Assembly (NCBI GenBank): GCA_002841865.1
Contig: PHBD01000008.1
Coordinates: 149,955-213,954, forward strand
Reading direction: 5' to 3'
Length of the DNA stretch: 64,000 nt
DNA from: Deltaproteobacteria bacterium HGW-Deltaproteobacteria-19
GTDB taxonomy: Bacteria > Desulfobacterota > Syntrophia > Syntrophales > PHBD01
Below the pieces are notes generated by a model. It was not told the DNA's origin, searched no databases, and worked only from the letters and a program-made list of their open reading frames with translations. The position numbers were made by a program, and so were the translations under genes. Every line of letters begins with the position of its first letter. The first letter of the stretch is position 1. This document shows, in pieces, positions 1 to 9,617 of this stretch.

Positions 1-1382
1 CGGTATTGAACGGCAGTCCCAAGGGCGACGTCAGCGTCACCATGCAGTACGTGCACTTCATCGCCGGGAAATTCCCCGGGCATGAGCTGGAAATCATCAA
101 CATCTCCCAGCAGATCCGGGCCATCGAGAAGAAGGAAGACCGCTTTCAGGCCGTCGTGGCCGGCATGGCTGCATCCGACCTGATCCTGTGGGCGTTTCCC
201 GTGTACGTCTGCCTCGTGCCTTCGCAGTACAAGCGGTTCATCGAGCTTCTGTTCGAGCGGCGGGCGGAATTTGCGGGCAAGTACAGCGCCGCCCTCACGA
301 CGTCGGTCCATTTTTTCGACCACACCGCCCATCATTACATCCAGGGCGTCAGTGAAGACCTGGGAATGCGCCACATCGGCGGCTACTCCGCCGACATGTA
401 TGAACTGGTGAAGCCTGAAAACCGGCGCAGGATCTCCCTGTTCGCGGAGCACGTGTTCCGCACCGTGGAGAGGCGGGATCCCGTGGACCGGGTCTTCTCC
501 CCCCTTCCGGCTTCCGATTTCGTTTACGAGCCCGGCCCCGCGAGGGAGCAGGTCTCCGCGGAAGGGAAGAGGGTCCTGGTCCTGACGGATGCCGTTCCCG
601 GGCAGAACAACCTGCTCGGGATGATCGAGCGCTTCCGGCAGTCCTTCTCCGGGCCGGTGGAAGTGGTCAACCTGCACGAGGTGGACATCAAGGGGGGATG
701 CCTGGGCTGCTGCGAGTGCGGCTATGACAACACGTGCGTCTATGCCGGGAAGGACGGCTTCGGCGACTTCTACCGGGACCGGGTCGGGGGCGCGGACATC
801 GTCGTCATCGCCGGGGCGATCCGGGACCGTTACCTGTCTTCGACCTGGAAATGCTATTTCGACCGCGTCTTCTTCAACACGCATATTCCCACCCTGTGGG
901 GCAAGCAGCTGGGCTTCATCTTCTCCGGCCCCCTTCGCCACCTTCAGAGTTTCCGCCAGATCTTCGAGGGCTATGCCGAGTGGCAGCAGGCCAACCTGGC
1001 GGGCATGGTGACGGATGAGAGCGAAAGCGCGGAGGAGATCGACGCCGGCCTGCAGGCGCTGGCGGAGCGGTCGGTGCGATTCGCCCGCGAGGGGTATGTA
1101 AAGCCGCCGGGCTTCCTCGGCGTCGCCGGCATAAAGCTGTTCCGGGATGAAATCTGGGGGCGCCTGCGGTTCGTCTTCCAGGCCGACCACCGTTTCTACG
1201 CCTCGCATGGTCTCTACGATTTTCCCCAAAAGGACCTGAAGATGCAGGGCGCCAACTTCGTGATGGGCGCCCTGTTGAAAATCCCGGCGTTCCGGAAAGA
1301 ATTCAGGAAGCGCATCAAGGACGAGATGATCAAGCCGCTGCAGAAGGCGCTCCGCAGCGGGCGGAGCGAATCGGGGGCGTGA
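1..1382 (+). CDS. Tandem flavodoxin-fold (NADPH-dependent FMN reductase-like) protein, 5' truncated
   Basis: The reading frame is already open at the left edge and reads V-L-N-G-S-P-K-G, the phosphate-binding loop that normally starts within the first ten residues of NADPH-dependent FMN reductases, so only a few codons are missing. Two flavodoxin-like halves follow. The first covers about residues 1-165. The second begins near residue 190 with the strand RVLVLTDAVPGQNN and contains a cysteine-rich stretch, GGCLGCCECG, near residue 229, at the place where iron-sulfur flavoproteins and related reductases carry their cysteines. A helical, basic C-terminal tail of about 100 residues is unassigned. 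A role in FMN-dependent electron transfer is inferred. The stop overlaps the upstream part of the next frame, so the two genes are probably co-transcribed. The substrate is unknown. Confidence 0.7.
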   Translation, partial: VLNGSPKGDVSVTMQYVHFIAGKFPGHELEIINISQQIRAIEKKEDRFQAVVAGMAASDLILWAFPVYVCLVPSQYKRFIELLFERRAEFAGKYSAALTTSVHFFDHTAHHYIQGVSEDLGMRHIGGYSADMYELVKPENRRRISLFAEHVFRTVERRDPVDRVFSPLPASDFVYEPGPAREQVSAEGKRVLVLTDAVPGQNNLLGMIERFRQSFSGPVEVVNLHEVDIKGGCLGCCECGYDNTCVYAGKDGFGDFYRDRVGGADIVVIAGAIRDRYLSSTWKCYFDRVFFNTHIPTLWGKQLGFIFSGPLRHLQSFRQIFEGYAEWQQANLAGMVTDESESAEEIDAGLQALAERSVRFAREGYVKPPGFLGVAGIKLFRDEIWGRLRFVFQADHRFYASHGLYDFPQKDLKMQGANFVMGALLKIPAFRKEFRKRIKDEMIKPLQKALRSGRSESGA

Positions 1383-1444
1383 TGCGAAGAGCGGGAGAGG
1401 GCGGGTGCGTGCAGCGCCCGGAAGGAGCGGGGAGAAACGCCGGG

Positions 1445-3352
1445 ATGAACCGGCTGCGGCTCTGGTCGCTGCTGCTTGCGGCGGTGGCCGTGCTGAACGG
1501 CTGCGCCCTCTTCACCCTCCGGAAAGACAACACCTTTTCCCAGGATTCCTGCCTGATCACGGGAGAGGTCTACGCCGGCGAGGCCGTGAAAAGACCCATC
1601 CTCGTCGTCGCCTTCGAGAAGGTTGACGGCAGGGCTGAAATCGCCCATTACGCGATGCTCCACGAACCGGGTCCTTACGAACTCCTGGTGCGGAAAGGCA
1701 GATACCATGTTTTTGCCTTCGAGGACGCCGACCGGAACCTGAGGCTCGATCCGGGAGAACTGGCGGGGATCGTCCTGGGCGACGGCCCCGGCCTGTCCAT
1801 CGACGCGCCGGCCGGCGGGCTCGTGCCGGACATGGCCGTCGTTCTCTCCAGGGACCCGGAGATTCGCCGCCAGGTGCCCGCCGACATTCTGGCCCGGAGC
1901 GCCGCAGGCGGTTTCCGGCGGCACAGCACACAGGCGGGGGCGCCCATCGACCTGAACGATCCCGCCTTCTCCGCCGAAGAGGGCGTCCGGGGATTCTGGT
2001 CCCCCCTGGAATTTTTCCGGGAGCACGGCGCCAACATCTATTTCCTGGAGCCGTACGATCCCCGGAAGATTCCCGTTCTCCTGGTCCACGGGGCGGCGGG
2101 ATCGCCCCAGGACTGGCGCTACTTCATCGACCACCTCGACCGTTCCCGCTATCAGCCGTGGATCTATTCTTATCCTTCGGGAGCCCGCCTGAAGGGCGTG
2201 TCCGAGCTGATGGCCGCCAAGGTCAATCACCTCCATCGGAAATACGGGTTCGAGAGGCTCTACGTAACGGCCCACAGCATGGGCGGGCATGTCGCCAGGT
2301 TCGCGCTGGCGCACGGGAAGATCGGCAAACCCGGCATGAAGCTGCTGTTTGTCTCCATCTCGACGCCCTTCGGAGGCGAGGAGCTGGCCGAAACGGGTGT
2401 CTCCCAGTCGCCCGCCGTCATCCCGAGCTGGAAGGACATGGTGCCGAACAGTGAATTCATCCGGCTTTCCTTTTCCCGGAAGATGCCGCCCACGATCCCG
2501 GATTATCTCTTTTTCGGACACCGGGGCAGCCGGAACCCGCTGCGCCCCAACAACGATAACACGGTGACGCTGGAGAGCATGCTCGACCCGCGGGCCCAGT
2601 CGGAAGCCGTCAAGGTTTTCGGCTTCAACGAGGACCATGTCGGCATCCTGAACAGTGCGGCCGTCATGGCCCAGTACAAGGCGATCCTCGAAGGCGTCGA
2701 GAAGCAGGATGCGGATCCCGGGCGGGCGAATCGAAAGGGCAAGGTCCGGTTCCGCTATGCCGTCGGGGAGGTGAGCGACGCCCCCCCGCTCTGGATGTGG
2801 CTGATGTTCATCCCCGCGGACACGAGCAGGGCCGAGTTCACCCTGTCTCCCGATCCCCTGAAGGCGGACCAGGAGATGGGGCCGATCCGGGAGGGAGCCT
2901 ACGACGTCGGTCTCCTGGCGTGGGGATACAGGGTAAGCCCCGCCGGCGTGAAGGCGGACGTTGCCCCGGGCGGGACGGCGGAGGTCTCCCTGTCGCTGGA
3001 ACCGCAGGGAATGGTGGGCGGCCGGATCACGACGGGGCTGAAGAAAGACGACCTGTACTGGGGATTCGTGCCGCATGTGGCGGACAGCCGGATTGCGTCC
3101 ATCTCCCTGACGGGCGGCGGCGTGCAGCGAAAGATCGTTCCCCGCCCCGCGACCAGGGGTGAGGCCATTCGGAGCGTCATGGACAACCGGGATTTTTTCT
3201 GGAAAGATTTTTTCATTTTCTTCGATCTGCCCAAGGGTCGATACGAGCTCAGGATCGAAGCACAGGGATTCCGGCCGTTCGTTCAGGCCGTCACCGTCGA
3301 TCCGAAGATCATTCACGCACCCCTGAAAATAGCCCTGTCCCCTCAGGATTGA
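1445..3352 (+). CDS. Lipoprotein with alpha/beta-hydrolase (lipase/esterase-like) domain
   Basis: The chosen ATG is followed by a typical lipoprotein signal, MNRLRLWSLLLAAVAVLNGC, with lipobox L-N-G-C. It also has a purine-rich ribosome site (ggggagaaa) just upstream. A longer frame reaches back to a GTG at 1379 but would bury the signal peptide. The mature protein has a beta-rich N-terminal domain, then an alpha/beta-hydrolase core: the oxyanion segment VLLVHGAAGS, the nucleophile elbow AHSMGG (Ser), and a late His in NEDHVGIL as the probable acid-base. A C-terminal beta-sandwich-like part of about 200 residues ends the protein. It should sit in the cell envelope and hydrolyse an ester or lipid; the substrate cannot be read from sequence. 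It follows the flavoprotein closely. A weak hairpin at 3384-3401 lies behind it. Confidence 0.75.
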   Translation: MNRLRLWSLLLAAVAVLNGCALFTLRKDNTFSQDSCLITGEVYAGEAVKRPILVVAFEKVDGRAEIAHYAMLHEPGPYELLVRKGRYHVFAFEDADRNLRLDPGELAGIVLGDGPGLSIDAPAGGLVPDMAVVLSRDPEIRRQVPADILARSAAGGFRRHSTQAGAPIDLNDPAFSAEEGVRGFWSPLEFFREHGANIYFLEPYDPRKIPVLLVHGAAGSPQDWRYFIDHLDRSRYQPWIYSYPSGARLKGVSELMAAKVNHLHRKYGFERLYVTAHSMGGHVARFALAHGKIGKPGMKLLFVSISTPFGGEELAETGVSQSPAVIPSWKDMVPNSEFIRLSFSRKMPPTIPDYLFFGHRGSRNPLRPNNDNTVTLESMLDPRAQSEAVKVFGFNEDHVGILNSAAVMAQYKAILEGVEKQDADPGRANRKGKVRFRYAVGEVSDAPPLWMWLMFIPADTSRAEFTLSPDPLKADQEMGPIREGAYDVGLLAWGYRVSPAGVKADVAPGGTAEVSLSLEPQGMVGGRITTGLKKDDLYWGFVPHVADSRIASISLTGGGVQRKIVPRPATRGEAIRSVMDNRDFFWKDFFIFFDLPKGRYELRIEAQGFRPFVQAVTVDPKIIHAPLKIALSPQD

Positions 3353-3574
3353 CCGGATCGGAAACCGGTCCGGCTCCCCCGGGAGGAAGCTCGATCTTCC
3401 TGTCTTTCCGGAAGCTGATTTGTCCCTGCTTGGTCCTGCTCTCTCTCGTTGTCTCCGCGGCCGGAACGAGAGATCAAGGCCACCGGCACGGATGTTGTTC
3501 AGGACTGCAAGGGCGTGAGCGGGAATAGGCCGCGAATCGCGGTCGGCCATCACCCGGAAAGGAGAAAGCCTGTT

Positions 3575-5017
3575 ATGAAGCTTGCCGACCAGAAGACAAA
3601 AATTGTCGCCACCATCGGACCGGCGTCGGAATCGCGAGAGATCATGGAAGGGATGATCAACGCAGGGATGAATGTTGCCCGGCTCAATTTCGCATACGGT
3701 GATCCCGACAGCCATACGCAGGTGATCGACACCCTCCGCACAGCCGCCCGCTCAACGGGACGACGAATCGCAGTCATGGCGGACCTGCCCGGCCCGAAGA
3801 TCAGGATCGGCCGGCTGGCTCATGAACCTGTCGAATTGCAGCCGGGGTTCCCCTTCACCCTGACCACCCGCGAGATTGTCGGAGACGCTGAACGCGTCTC
3901 GGTTAGCCTCATGAGTCTCCCCCGGGTACTCAAGCCCGGCGATACCCTGTTCTTAAATGACGGTATTATCCAGCTGTTAACCCTGAAAATAGAAGGAGAG
4001 GAGGTCCTCTGCCGAGTCGTCATCGGGGGGGAATTGCGTTCCCACAAAGGTCTCAACCTGCCCGGCATAGACCTTGGGATCCGAGCCTTCACCCAGCGCG
4101 ATCGCGAATGGCTGGAATTTGCATCCGCACGGGGGGTGGACGCGGTCAGCCAGTCCTTTGTCGAGAGCGCTGTGGATATCATCGCCGTACGGGAGGCCGC
4201 GGCAGCGATGGGGTACCACCCGTACATCATCGCAAAAATAGAACGCTCGCAGGCCTTGGAACACATAGACGGCATTCTTGAGGCAGCGGACGGTATCATG
4301 GTCGCCCGCGGCGACCTCGGGGTGGAGATACCGATTGAGAGGATCGCCCTGGTCCAGAAACAGCTTATCAATCGGGCGAACCGTCTCGGGAAACCGGTTA
4401 TCACCGCCACGCAGATGCTGGAGTCCATGACGGATAACCGGCGCCCCACCCGGGCGGAGTCGACTGACGTGGCCAATGCGGTGCTCGACGGAACGGACTG
4501 CGTCATGCTATCGGCAGAATCGGCCCTGGGAAGCTATCCGGTGGAGGCTGTGGCCATGCTGGCTAAGATTGCCGCAGCGGCAGAGCCATCCCGCGTGCGG
4601 CAAGATCTTATGGAGACCCTCCGGAATGGCGATAAGAAGGGCTCCTCCACGATCACGGATGTAATCGCGTTAAATGTCGAGACGGCCCAGGAGCGCATAT
4701 CCCCTGCAGCCATATTCGTTCCAACCCGCAGCGGGCTTATGGCTCGCTCCATCGCTCGCTTCAAGCCCCCGGTGTGGATCGTGGCGGTGAGCTCCGGCGA
4801 GGAGACATGTCAGCGGCTGCTCTTCAGCAGCGGGGTCTATCCGGTATATGAGCCCGATCACCCTCAAAACTGGAATGCATACGTGAAGGACTGGTTATCA
4901 CACCATGCGCTGGACGGTCATTTCGCGATCTTGACGGAAGGGCCTTCCCGAGCGCATCCGGAGGCAAACCACCGCATGGAGGTCATCCGGCTTAACCGTG
5001 AAGGGAACAAGGAATAA
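3575..5017 (+). CDS. pyk: Pyruvate kinase
   Basis: Converts phosphoenolpyruvate and ADP to pyruvate and ATP in the cytoplasm, the last step of glycolysis. The start is the ATG behind GGAAAGGAGAAA. The frame is open upstream to 3449, but that part has no family similarity. The 480-residue product has the usual length. It begins with [11 protein letters not shown], carries the catalytic lysine in [10 protein letters not shown], the metal and substrate segment [12 protein letters not shown], and the MLESM signature. The C-terminal regulatory domain is present. It lies 23 bp upstream of phosphoglucomutase in the same direction, so the two probably form a central-carbon transcription unit. Confidence 0.95.
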   Translation: MKLADQKTKIVATIGPASESREIMEGMINAGMNVARLNFAYGDPDSHTQVIDTLRTAARSTGRRIAVMADLPGPKIRIGRLAHEPVELQPGFPFTLTTREIVGDAERVSVSLMSLPRVLKPGDTLFLNDGIIQLLTLKIEGEEVLCRVVIGGELRSHKGLNLPGIDLGIRAFTQRDREWLEFASARGVDAVSQSFVESAVDIIAVREAAAAMGYHPYIIAKIERSQALEHIDGILEAADGIMVARGDLGVEIPIERIALVQKQLINRANRLGKPVITATQMLESMTDNRRPTRAESTDVANAVLDGTDCVMLSAESALGSYPVEAVAMLAKIAAAAEPSRVRQDLMETLRNGDKKGSSTITDVIALNVETAQERISPAAIFVPTRSGLMARSIARFKPPVWIVAVSSGEETCQRLLFSSGVYPVYEPDHPQNWNAYVKDWLSHHALDGHFAILTEGPSRAHPEANHRMEVIRLNREGNKE

Positions 5018-5040
5018 TCGATGCACAAAAAGGGAGAGAG

Positions 5041-6699
5041 ATGAAGATGAGTCTCCACGAGCTTGCAGGCAAGCCGGCGCCGCGATCGCTCCTGGCGAAC
5101 ATTCCGAGGCTGGTCTCCGCCTACTACACCCATGCGCCGGACGCGTCCGATCCCGATCAGCGGGTCGTGTTCGGAACCTCGGGCCACCGAGGTTCCTCGC
5201 TGAAAAACAGCTTCAACGAGCGGCACATCCTGGCCATCTGCCAGGCCATAACCGAATACCGCAAGTCGAGAGAGATTGACGGGCCGCTGTTTATGGGCAT
5301 GGATACCCATGCCCTCTCCGAAGCGGCGTTGGCCACCGCAGCCGAGGTCTTTGCCGCCCAGGGGGTTGCGGTGATGGTCCAGCAGGGGCTCCGCTACACC
5401 CCCACCCCGGTCATCTCGCATGCGATCCTGACGTACAACCGGGACCGGAAAAGCGGACTCGCGGACGGCGTGGTCATCACCCCCTCCCATAACCCGCCCG
5501 AGGATGGCGGATTCAAGTACAATCCCCCCGAAGGCGGACCGGCGGACACAAAGACGACCAGGGGCATCGAGGCAAGGGCAAACGCCCTGTTGGAGAAGGG
5601 ACTCACAGACATCCGGCGGATCCCCTTTGAGCGGGCGCTTAAATCGGGGTCGGTCCATGAATATGATTATGTGGCACCCTATGTGGATGATCTGAAGAAT
5701 GTCATCGACATGGAAGCGATTGCCAAAGCAGGTCTCAAGATCGGCGTCGATCCTCTCGGCGGGGCGGCAGTGGACTTCTGGGATCCCATCGCCCACTGTT
5801 ACGGACTTGACCTTGAGGTGGTGAACCGGGCCGTCGATCCGACGTTTTCTTTTATGACCGTCGATAGGGACGGCAGGATCAGGATGGACTGCTCCTCTCC
5901 GTATGCCATGGAAAGCCTGATCCGATTGAAAGACCGTTTCGACATCGCCTTCGGGAACGATACGGACGTCGACCGCCACGGCATCGTCACGCGCGGTGAG
6001 GGACTCATGAATCCCAACCATTACCTCTCCGCCGCGGTTCATTATCTCTTCAGGAACCGTCCGGGGTGGAGAAAGGATGCCGCAGTGGGGAAGACGCTGG
6101 TCTCCACATCCATGCTGGACTGCATAGCCTTGGACCTCGGGAGGCGCCTCTACGAGGTCCCCGTAGGCTTCAAATGGTTCGTGGACGTGCTCCTCGACGG
6201 CTCCTGCGGCTTCGGCGGCGAGGAGAGCGCGGGGGCATCCTTCCTCCGCAGGGACGGCACGGTGTGGACGACGGACAAGGACGGCATCATCATGGATCTT
6301 CTCGCCTGCGAGCTTACCGCGAAGACCGGCCGGGATCCGGCCGCGCTCTACCACGATCTCGAGGAGCGATTCGGCAGGTGTTTCTATGAACGCCTTGACT
6401 CCCCGGCCACACCGGAGCAGAAGGCTGTGCTCGCACGGCTTTCACCGGAGATGATCACCGCCGGGGAGCTCGCCGGCCAGCCCATCCTTGTCTCCGCAAC
6501 CCGAGCGTCCGGCAACAACGCCGAAATCGGGGGCGTCAAAGTGATTACCTCCCAGGGATGGTTTGCCGCCCGTCCGTCCGGCACGGAAGACATCTACAAG
6601 GTCTATGCGGAGAGTTTCCTGAGCGATGACCATCTGCGGATGATCGAGAAAGACGCGGTTACGATCGTCAACCGTGCATTTGCGGCGGCGGGGCTGTAG
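5041..6699 (+). CDS. pgm: Phosphoglucomutase (alpha-D-glucose-specific)
   Basis: Interconverts glucose-1-phosphate and glucose-6-phosphate, linking glycogen or sugar-nucleotide metabolism to glycolysis. The 552-residue protein is full length for the bacterial Pgm family of E. coli type. It has the early motif [10 protein letters not shown], the phosphorylated serine (about Ser149) in [11 protein letters not shown], the metal loop [10 protein letters not shown] and the C-terminal phosphate-binding segment [11 protein letters not shown]. The ATG follows AAAGGGAGAGAG; a second Met two codons later is an alternative. It is downstream of pyk and probably co-transcribed. Confidence 0.95.
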   Translation: MKMSLHELAGKPAPRSLLANIPRLVSAYYTHAPDASDPDQRVVFGTSGHRGSSLKNSFNERHILAICQAITEYRKSREIDGPLFMGMDTHALSEAALATAAEVFAAQGVAVMVQQGLRYTPTPVISHAILTYNRDRKSGLADGVVITPSHNPPEDGGFKYNPPEGGPADTKTTRGIEARANALLEKGLTDIRRIPFERALKSGSVHEYDYVAPYVDDLKNVIDMEAIAKAGLKIGVDPLGGAAVDFWDPIAHCYGLDLEVVNRAVDPTFSFMTVDRDGRIRMDCSSPYAMESLIRLKDRFDIAFGNDTDVDRHGIVTRGEGLMNPNHYLSAAVHYLFRNRPGWRKDAAVGKTLVSTSMLDCIALDLGRRLYEVPVGFKWFVDVLLDGSCGFGGEESAGASFLRRDGTVWTTDKDGIIMDLLACELTAKTGRDPAALYHDLEERFGRCFYERLDSPATPEQKAVLARLSPEMITAGELAGQPILVSATRASGNNAEIGGVKVITSQGWFAARPSGTEDIYKVYAESFLSDDHLRMIEKDAVTIVNRAFAAAGL

Positions 6700-7110
6700 G
6701 GAGAGATGACCCCGGCGGTTTTCCCGGGTGTCGCACAGGCCGGTCAGCAGCCCGGTTCTGGCTTGTAATTCGTGATCGGGGCGATCCGCTGTTCCGGGTC
6801 GTGCCGTTGCTGCCGCCCTTGGTAATGCAGATGACGGCATTGCCGCGGCTCTCGATGCTGGTGATGATTTCCTTCCTTTTCATGGGGATCCCCCAATCGG
6901 CTGACTGTCTCACCGGAAAGCCGGACCGGCGTTTGGGACACAGGTCACTTTCCATGCTGCATTTCGAAAGTTAATGGTTGAAATAATGCGGCGCCGCTGT
7001 GAAACTAAACGCTAAACGAAGAGAATAAATCAAAAACCTGCGATGTCGGGAGAAACCGGCTTCATCGACTCATTTTCTGTGACGGCCGTCATGGAGGAGG
7101 GAGGTATTTG
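6700..7110. other. Intergenic region between pgm and the efflux operon
   Basis: About 410 bp without an intact gene. It holds the degraded HicA-like fragment on the minus strand (6764-6883), an AT-rich stretch around 6970-7060 suitable for a promoter of the efflux operon, and a GC palindrome (GCGGCGCCGC near 6990). No clear -35/-10 pair and no terminator with a T tract were recognised. Confidence 0.5.
6764..6883 (-). pseudogene. Possible HicA-like toxin remnant
   Basis: Reading leftwards from the ATG at 6883, which has a GGGGGATCCCC stretch in front, the product begins MKRKEIITSIESRGNAV and continues through KGGSN to PRSRI. This loosely follows the order of HicA mRNA interferase motifs (MKRKEL-ESLG, GG-KH, PRH-EI). 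The central His-Asp is lost, and the frame then runs on into meaningless sequence over the pgm tail. There is no HicB partner. Seen: the short similarity and the lack of a sensible C-terminus. Inferred: a decayed toxin gene. A chance match is a real alternative. Confidence 0.25.
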
Positions 7111-8496
7111 ATGTCGTTGCCCGTTCATTCTTTTCATCGAAAGGTTTCTGTCGTTGCCGTGATTCTCAGTCTATTCCTGTTCTTCTTGCCGGGCTGCATC
7201 CTCCGGGCCGAGGGACAGGAGATGGAACGGAAGGTTACCGTGATCGAGGCTGTCCGTGCCGCCCTTGACGACAACCACGAGCTCAGGGCCCTGAAAAGCT
7301 CCACGGAGGCCCAGGAGAAGGATATCGGGATTGCCCGGAGTTATCTGTTGCCGAAGGTTTTCGTGGAGGAGCGGTATCTCCGAACGACGAATCCGGGCTG
7401 GGCCTTCATGTCCAAACTCAACCAGGAGCGGATCGAGCAGAGGGACTTCAGTCCGGATCTTCTGAACCACCCCGATGCGATCAACGACTACCAGTCTTCG
7501 CTGACGGTCGAACAGCCCCTGTTCGTAAAGAAGGCCTTCGTCGGCCTTGACATGTCCAGGACTGAGGCCCGGGCGAAGAGGCTGGAACTCAGCCGGAAGC
7601 GCGAGGACGTGGCCTTCCAGGTCATCAAGGCCTGTCTCATGATCTCGAGCGCCAGGCAATATGTCCGTGCCGTCGAGAAAGGAGTCGAGGATGCCGGGGA
7701 GCACCAGCGGGTAGCGGCGTTGCGCTACAGGAACGGCCTCGGCCTCTATGCCGACGAGCTCCGCACAGCGACAGCCCTGACGGAGGCCCGGCAAAGAAGG
7801 AACATCGCGGACAAGAATGTCAGTCTGGCCAAGCGCAGCCTGGGCCTGCTGCTGGCGACGACGGAATCCGTTGATGTGGACGATGGAACCATCGACCTGA
7901 CCCTGAAAGATCTTCCCTATTATGTGAAGTTCGCTGAATTGCGGAGCGACCTGAAAGCGGCCGAGTTGCGGGGTGAGAACGCGAAACACAATATCCGCCT
8001 GGCCGAGGCGGGCTACTTTCCCTATGTCGGCATCGGCGGAACATATCAGTTCAATGACCATAACCAGCCTTTCGGCTCCGAAGGGACAAACTGGCAGGTC
8101 ATGGCCTTCCTGCGCTGGGACCTTTTCGACGGGACGAAACGGGAATATGAGCGGGCAAAGGCGAAACACTTGTCGTCCCAGGCCGAGGAGTTTGTCTCCG
8201 CCATGAAGAAAGGCGTCTCGTTCAGGATCTACGAGGCCTATCTGAATGTCGAGGAGGCCCGGAAGAATGCGGAACTCACCAGGGAGGCCCTGCAGACGGC
8301 GGAAGAGGGAACGCGCCTGTTGAAGGTACGCTATGAAAACGGCCTCTCGTCCCTGGGCGAGCTCCTGAATGCCCAGTCCAGCTTGGAGCAGGCGCGGGCC
8401 GGACTTGTGGAGCGGGAGAACGCCTACAAAATTGCCGTGGCGACGCTGAGCTTCGAAAGCGGGACCATCCTGAGGGACCTGAATCTCGATCAATGA
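7111..8496 (+). CDS. TolC-family outer membrane efflux protein
   Basis: The outer membrane channel of a tripartite exporter. The ATG lies seven bases after a strong ribosome site (GGAGGAGGGAGG); a TTG one codon earlier was passed over. A hydrophobic signal segment (about residues 12-30) precedes the mature protein. The rest is long amphipathic coiled-coil helices in two repeats with short beta segments, the normal TolC layout, and the length of 462 fits. Conserved-looking features are the Leu/Ala-rich heptads and the late motif NGLSSLGELLNAQSSLEQAR. The stop overlaps the ATG of the next frame (ATGA), showing operon organisation with the fusion protein and RND pump. Confidence 0.85.
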   Translation: MSLPVHSFHRKVSVVAVILSLFLFFLPGCILRAEGQEMERKVTVIEAVRAALDDNHELRALKSSTEAQEKDIGIARSYLLPKVFVEERYLRTTNPGWAFMSKLNQERIEQRDFSPDLLNHPDAINDYQSSLTVEQPLFVKKAFVGLDMSRTEARAKRLELSRKREDVAFQVIKACLMISSARQYVRAVEKGVEDAGEHQRVAALRYRNGLGLYADELRTATALTEARQRRNIADKNVSLAKRSLGLLLATTESVDVDDGTIDLTLKDLPYYVKFAELRSDLKAAELRGENAKHNIRLAEAGYFPYVGIGGTYQFNDHNQPFGSEGTNWQVMAFLRWDLFDGTKREYERAKAKHLSSQAEEFVSAMKKGVSFRIYEAYLNVEEARKNAELTREALQTAEEGTRLLKVRYENGLSSLGELLNAQSSLEQARAGLVERENAYKIAVATLSFESGTILRDLNLDQ

Positions 8497-8519
8497 AAAC
8501 CCTGGGCGGAGAAACGAAC

Positions 8520-9617
8520 GTGGGAAAGCGATTTGGGCATATCTTTGCGGTATCCTGTGTCCTGCTGGGATGGATCCTGTCTGTTGCCATGGTTGCAGGC
8601 TGTAAAGGGAAGACGGAAAAGGAAGACGTCCGGCGACCGGAGGTTTCCGGTGTGACGGTCGCCGCTGTCGCTCCGTCAACTGTCGATGATATCTACGAAG
8701 CCACGGGAACGGTCCGGTCTGACCGGACAAGCATGGTAGCCAGCCGGGTGATGGGGGTGGTTACGGCGCTCCTGGTGCGGGAAGGCGACACGGTCAAGGC
8801 GGGGCAGCTGCTTCTGACCATCGATGACCGGGATGCGGCCCAGCGGATGCGCGCCGCCGACATGGCATTGGAATCGGCGAAGCAGAGCAGATCCCTGGCG
8901 GAGGTAACTTGGCAGCGTTACAAAAATCTCTATGAGGACAAGGCCCTTACCCGCCAGGAGATGGATCAGGTCGAGGCGCAGAAGAAGGTCGCGGAAGCGG
9001 AATACGAACGGGCGAAGGCCATGGCGGAGGAGGCTCGAATTCATCGGTCCTTTACGCAGGTAACTGCACCCGTCTCCGGCAGGGTGACGGAGAGGCGCAC
9101 CGATGTGGGCAGTATGGCCTCTCCCGGGATCCCCCTCCTCATCGTCGAAGGGGGCGGGAGTCCCATGATCGAAGCGTCCATCGACGCCGGCCTCGGGGAT
9201 AAGGTGAAAGCCGGCATGGCCGTAACTGCGATGGTTCAGACCCTGGATGGACCCCTGCAGGGAACGGTCAGGGAGGTCTTCCCGGCCGTTGACACCCTCT
9301 CCCGGACCTTTACAGTCAAAGTGGGACTCAAGGATGCCAGGCCCAGAAGCGGCCTGTTCGCCAGAGTTAGAATACCGGTCGGCAAACGGGAGGCGATCCT
9401 CGTTCCGGCAAAGGCCGTCGTCTGGAAAGGGCAACTGACGGGTGTCTATGCCGTTGACGGGCAAGGGGTGATCACCTATCGCCTGGTCCGTGCGGGGAAT
9501 GCCTCTGCCGCCGGTACGGAGATCCTGTCCGGTCTCACTGCCGGGGACCGGATCATTACAGACGGCCTCGAACGCGTCATCGACGGGGGTGTCATCTCCA
9601 GAGGGACAGGGGAATGA
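8520..9617 (+). CDS. Efflux RND transporter periplasmic adaptor (membrane fusion lipoprotein)
   Basis: Bridges the inner membrane RND pump and the TolC channel. The GTG at 8520, preceded by GGAGAAACGAAC, gives a clean lipoprotein signal ending MVAGC. An ATG at 8493 that overlaps the tolC-like stop would add nine residues and is the alternative. The mature protein shows the order of the HlyD/AcrA family: lipoyl half-motif, a helical hairpin (about residues 95-160), the second lipoyl half ([11 protein letters not shown]), a beta barrel (about 200-280) and a membrane-proximal domain. It overlaps the RND gene by four bases. Confidence 0.9.
   Translation: MGKRFGHIFAVSCVLLGWILSVAMVAGCKGKTEKEDVRRPEVSGVTVAAVAPSTVDDIYEATGTVRSDRTSMVASRVMGVVTALLVREGDTVKAGQLLLTIDDRDAAQRMRAADMALESAKQSRSLAEVTWQRYKNLYEDKALTRQEMDQVEAQKKVAEAEYERAKAMAEEARIHRSFTQVTAPVSGRVTERRTDVGSMASPGIPLLIVEGGGSPMIEASIDAGLGDKVKAGMAVTAMVQTLDGPLQGTVREVFPAVDTLSRTFTVKVGLKDARPRSGLFARVRIPVGKREAILVPAKAVVWKGQLTGVYAVDGQGVITYRLVRAGNASAAGTEILSGLTAGDRIITDGLERVIDGGVISRGTGE

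Noticed and set aside
3449-3574. N-terminal extension of pyruvate kinase
   Set aside because: No similarity to the family and no ribosome site; the ATG at 3575 has GGAAAGGAGAAA and matches the usual N-terminus.
1214-3715. 833-codon open frame on the minus strand
   Set aside because: Lies antisense to the hydrolase lipoprotein and the pyk leader; low-complexity Arg/Pro/Gly-rich product without family motifs. It is a GC-driven mirror frame.
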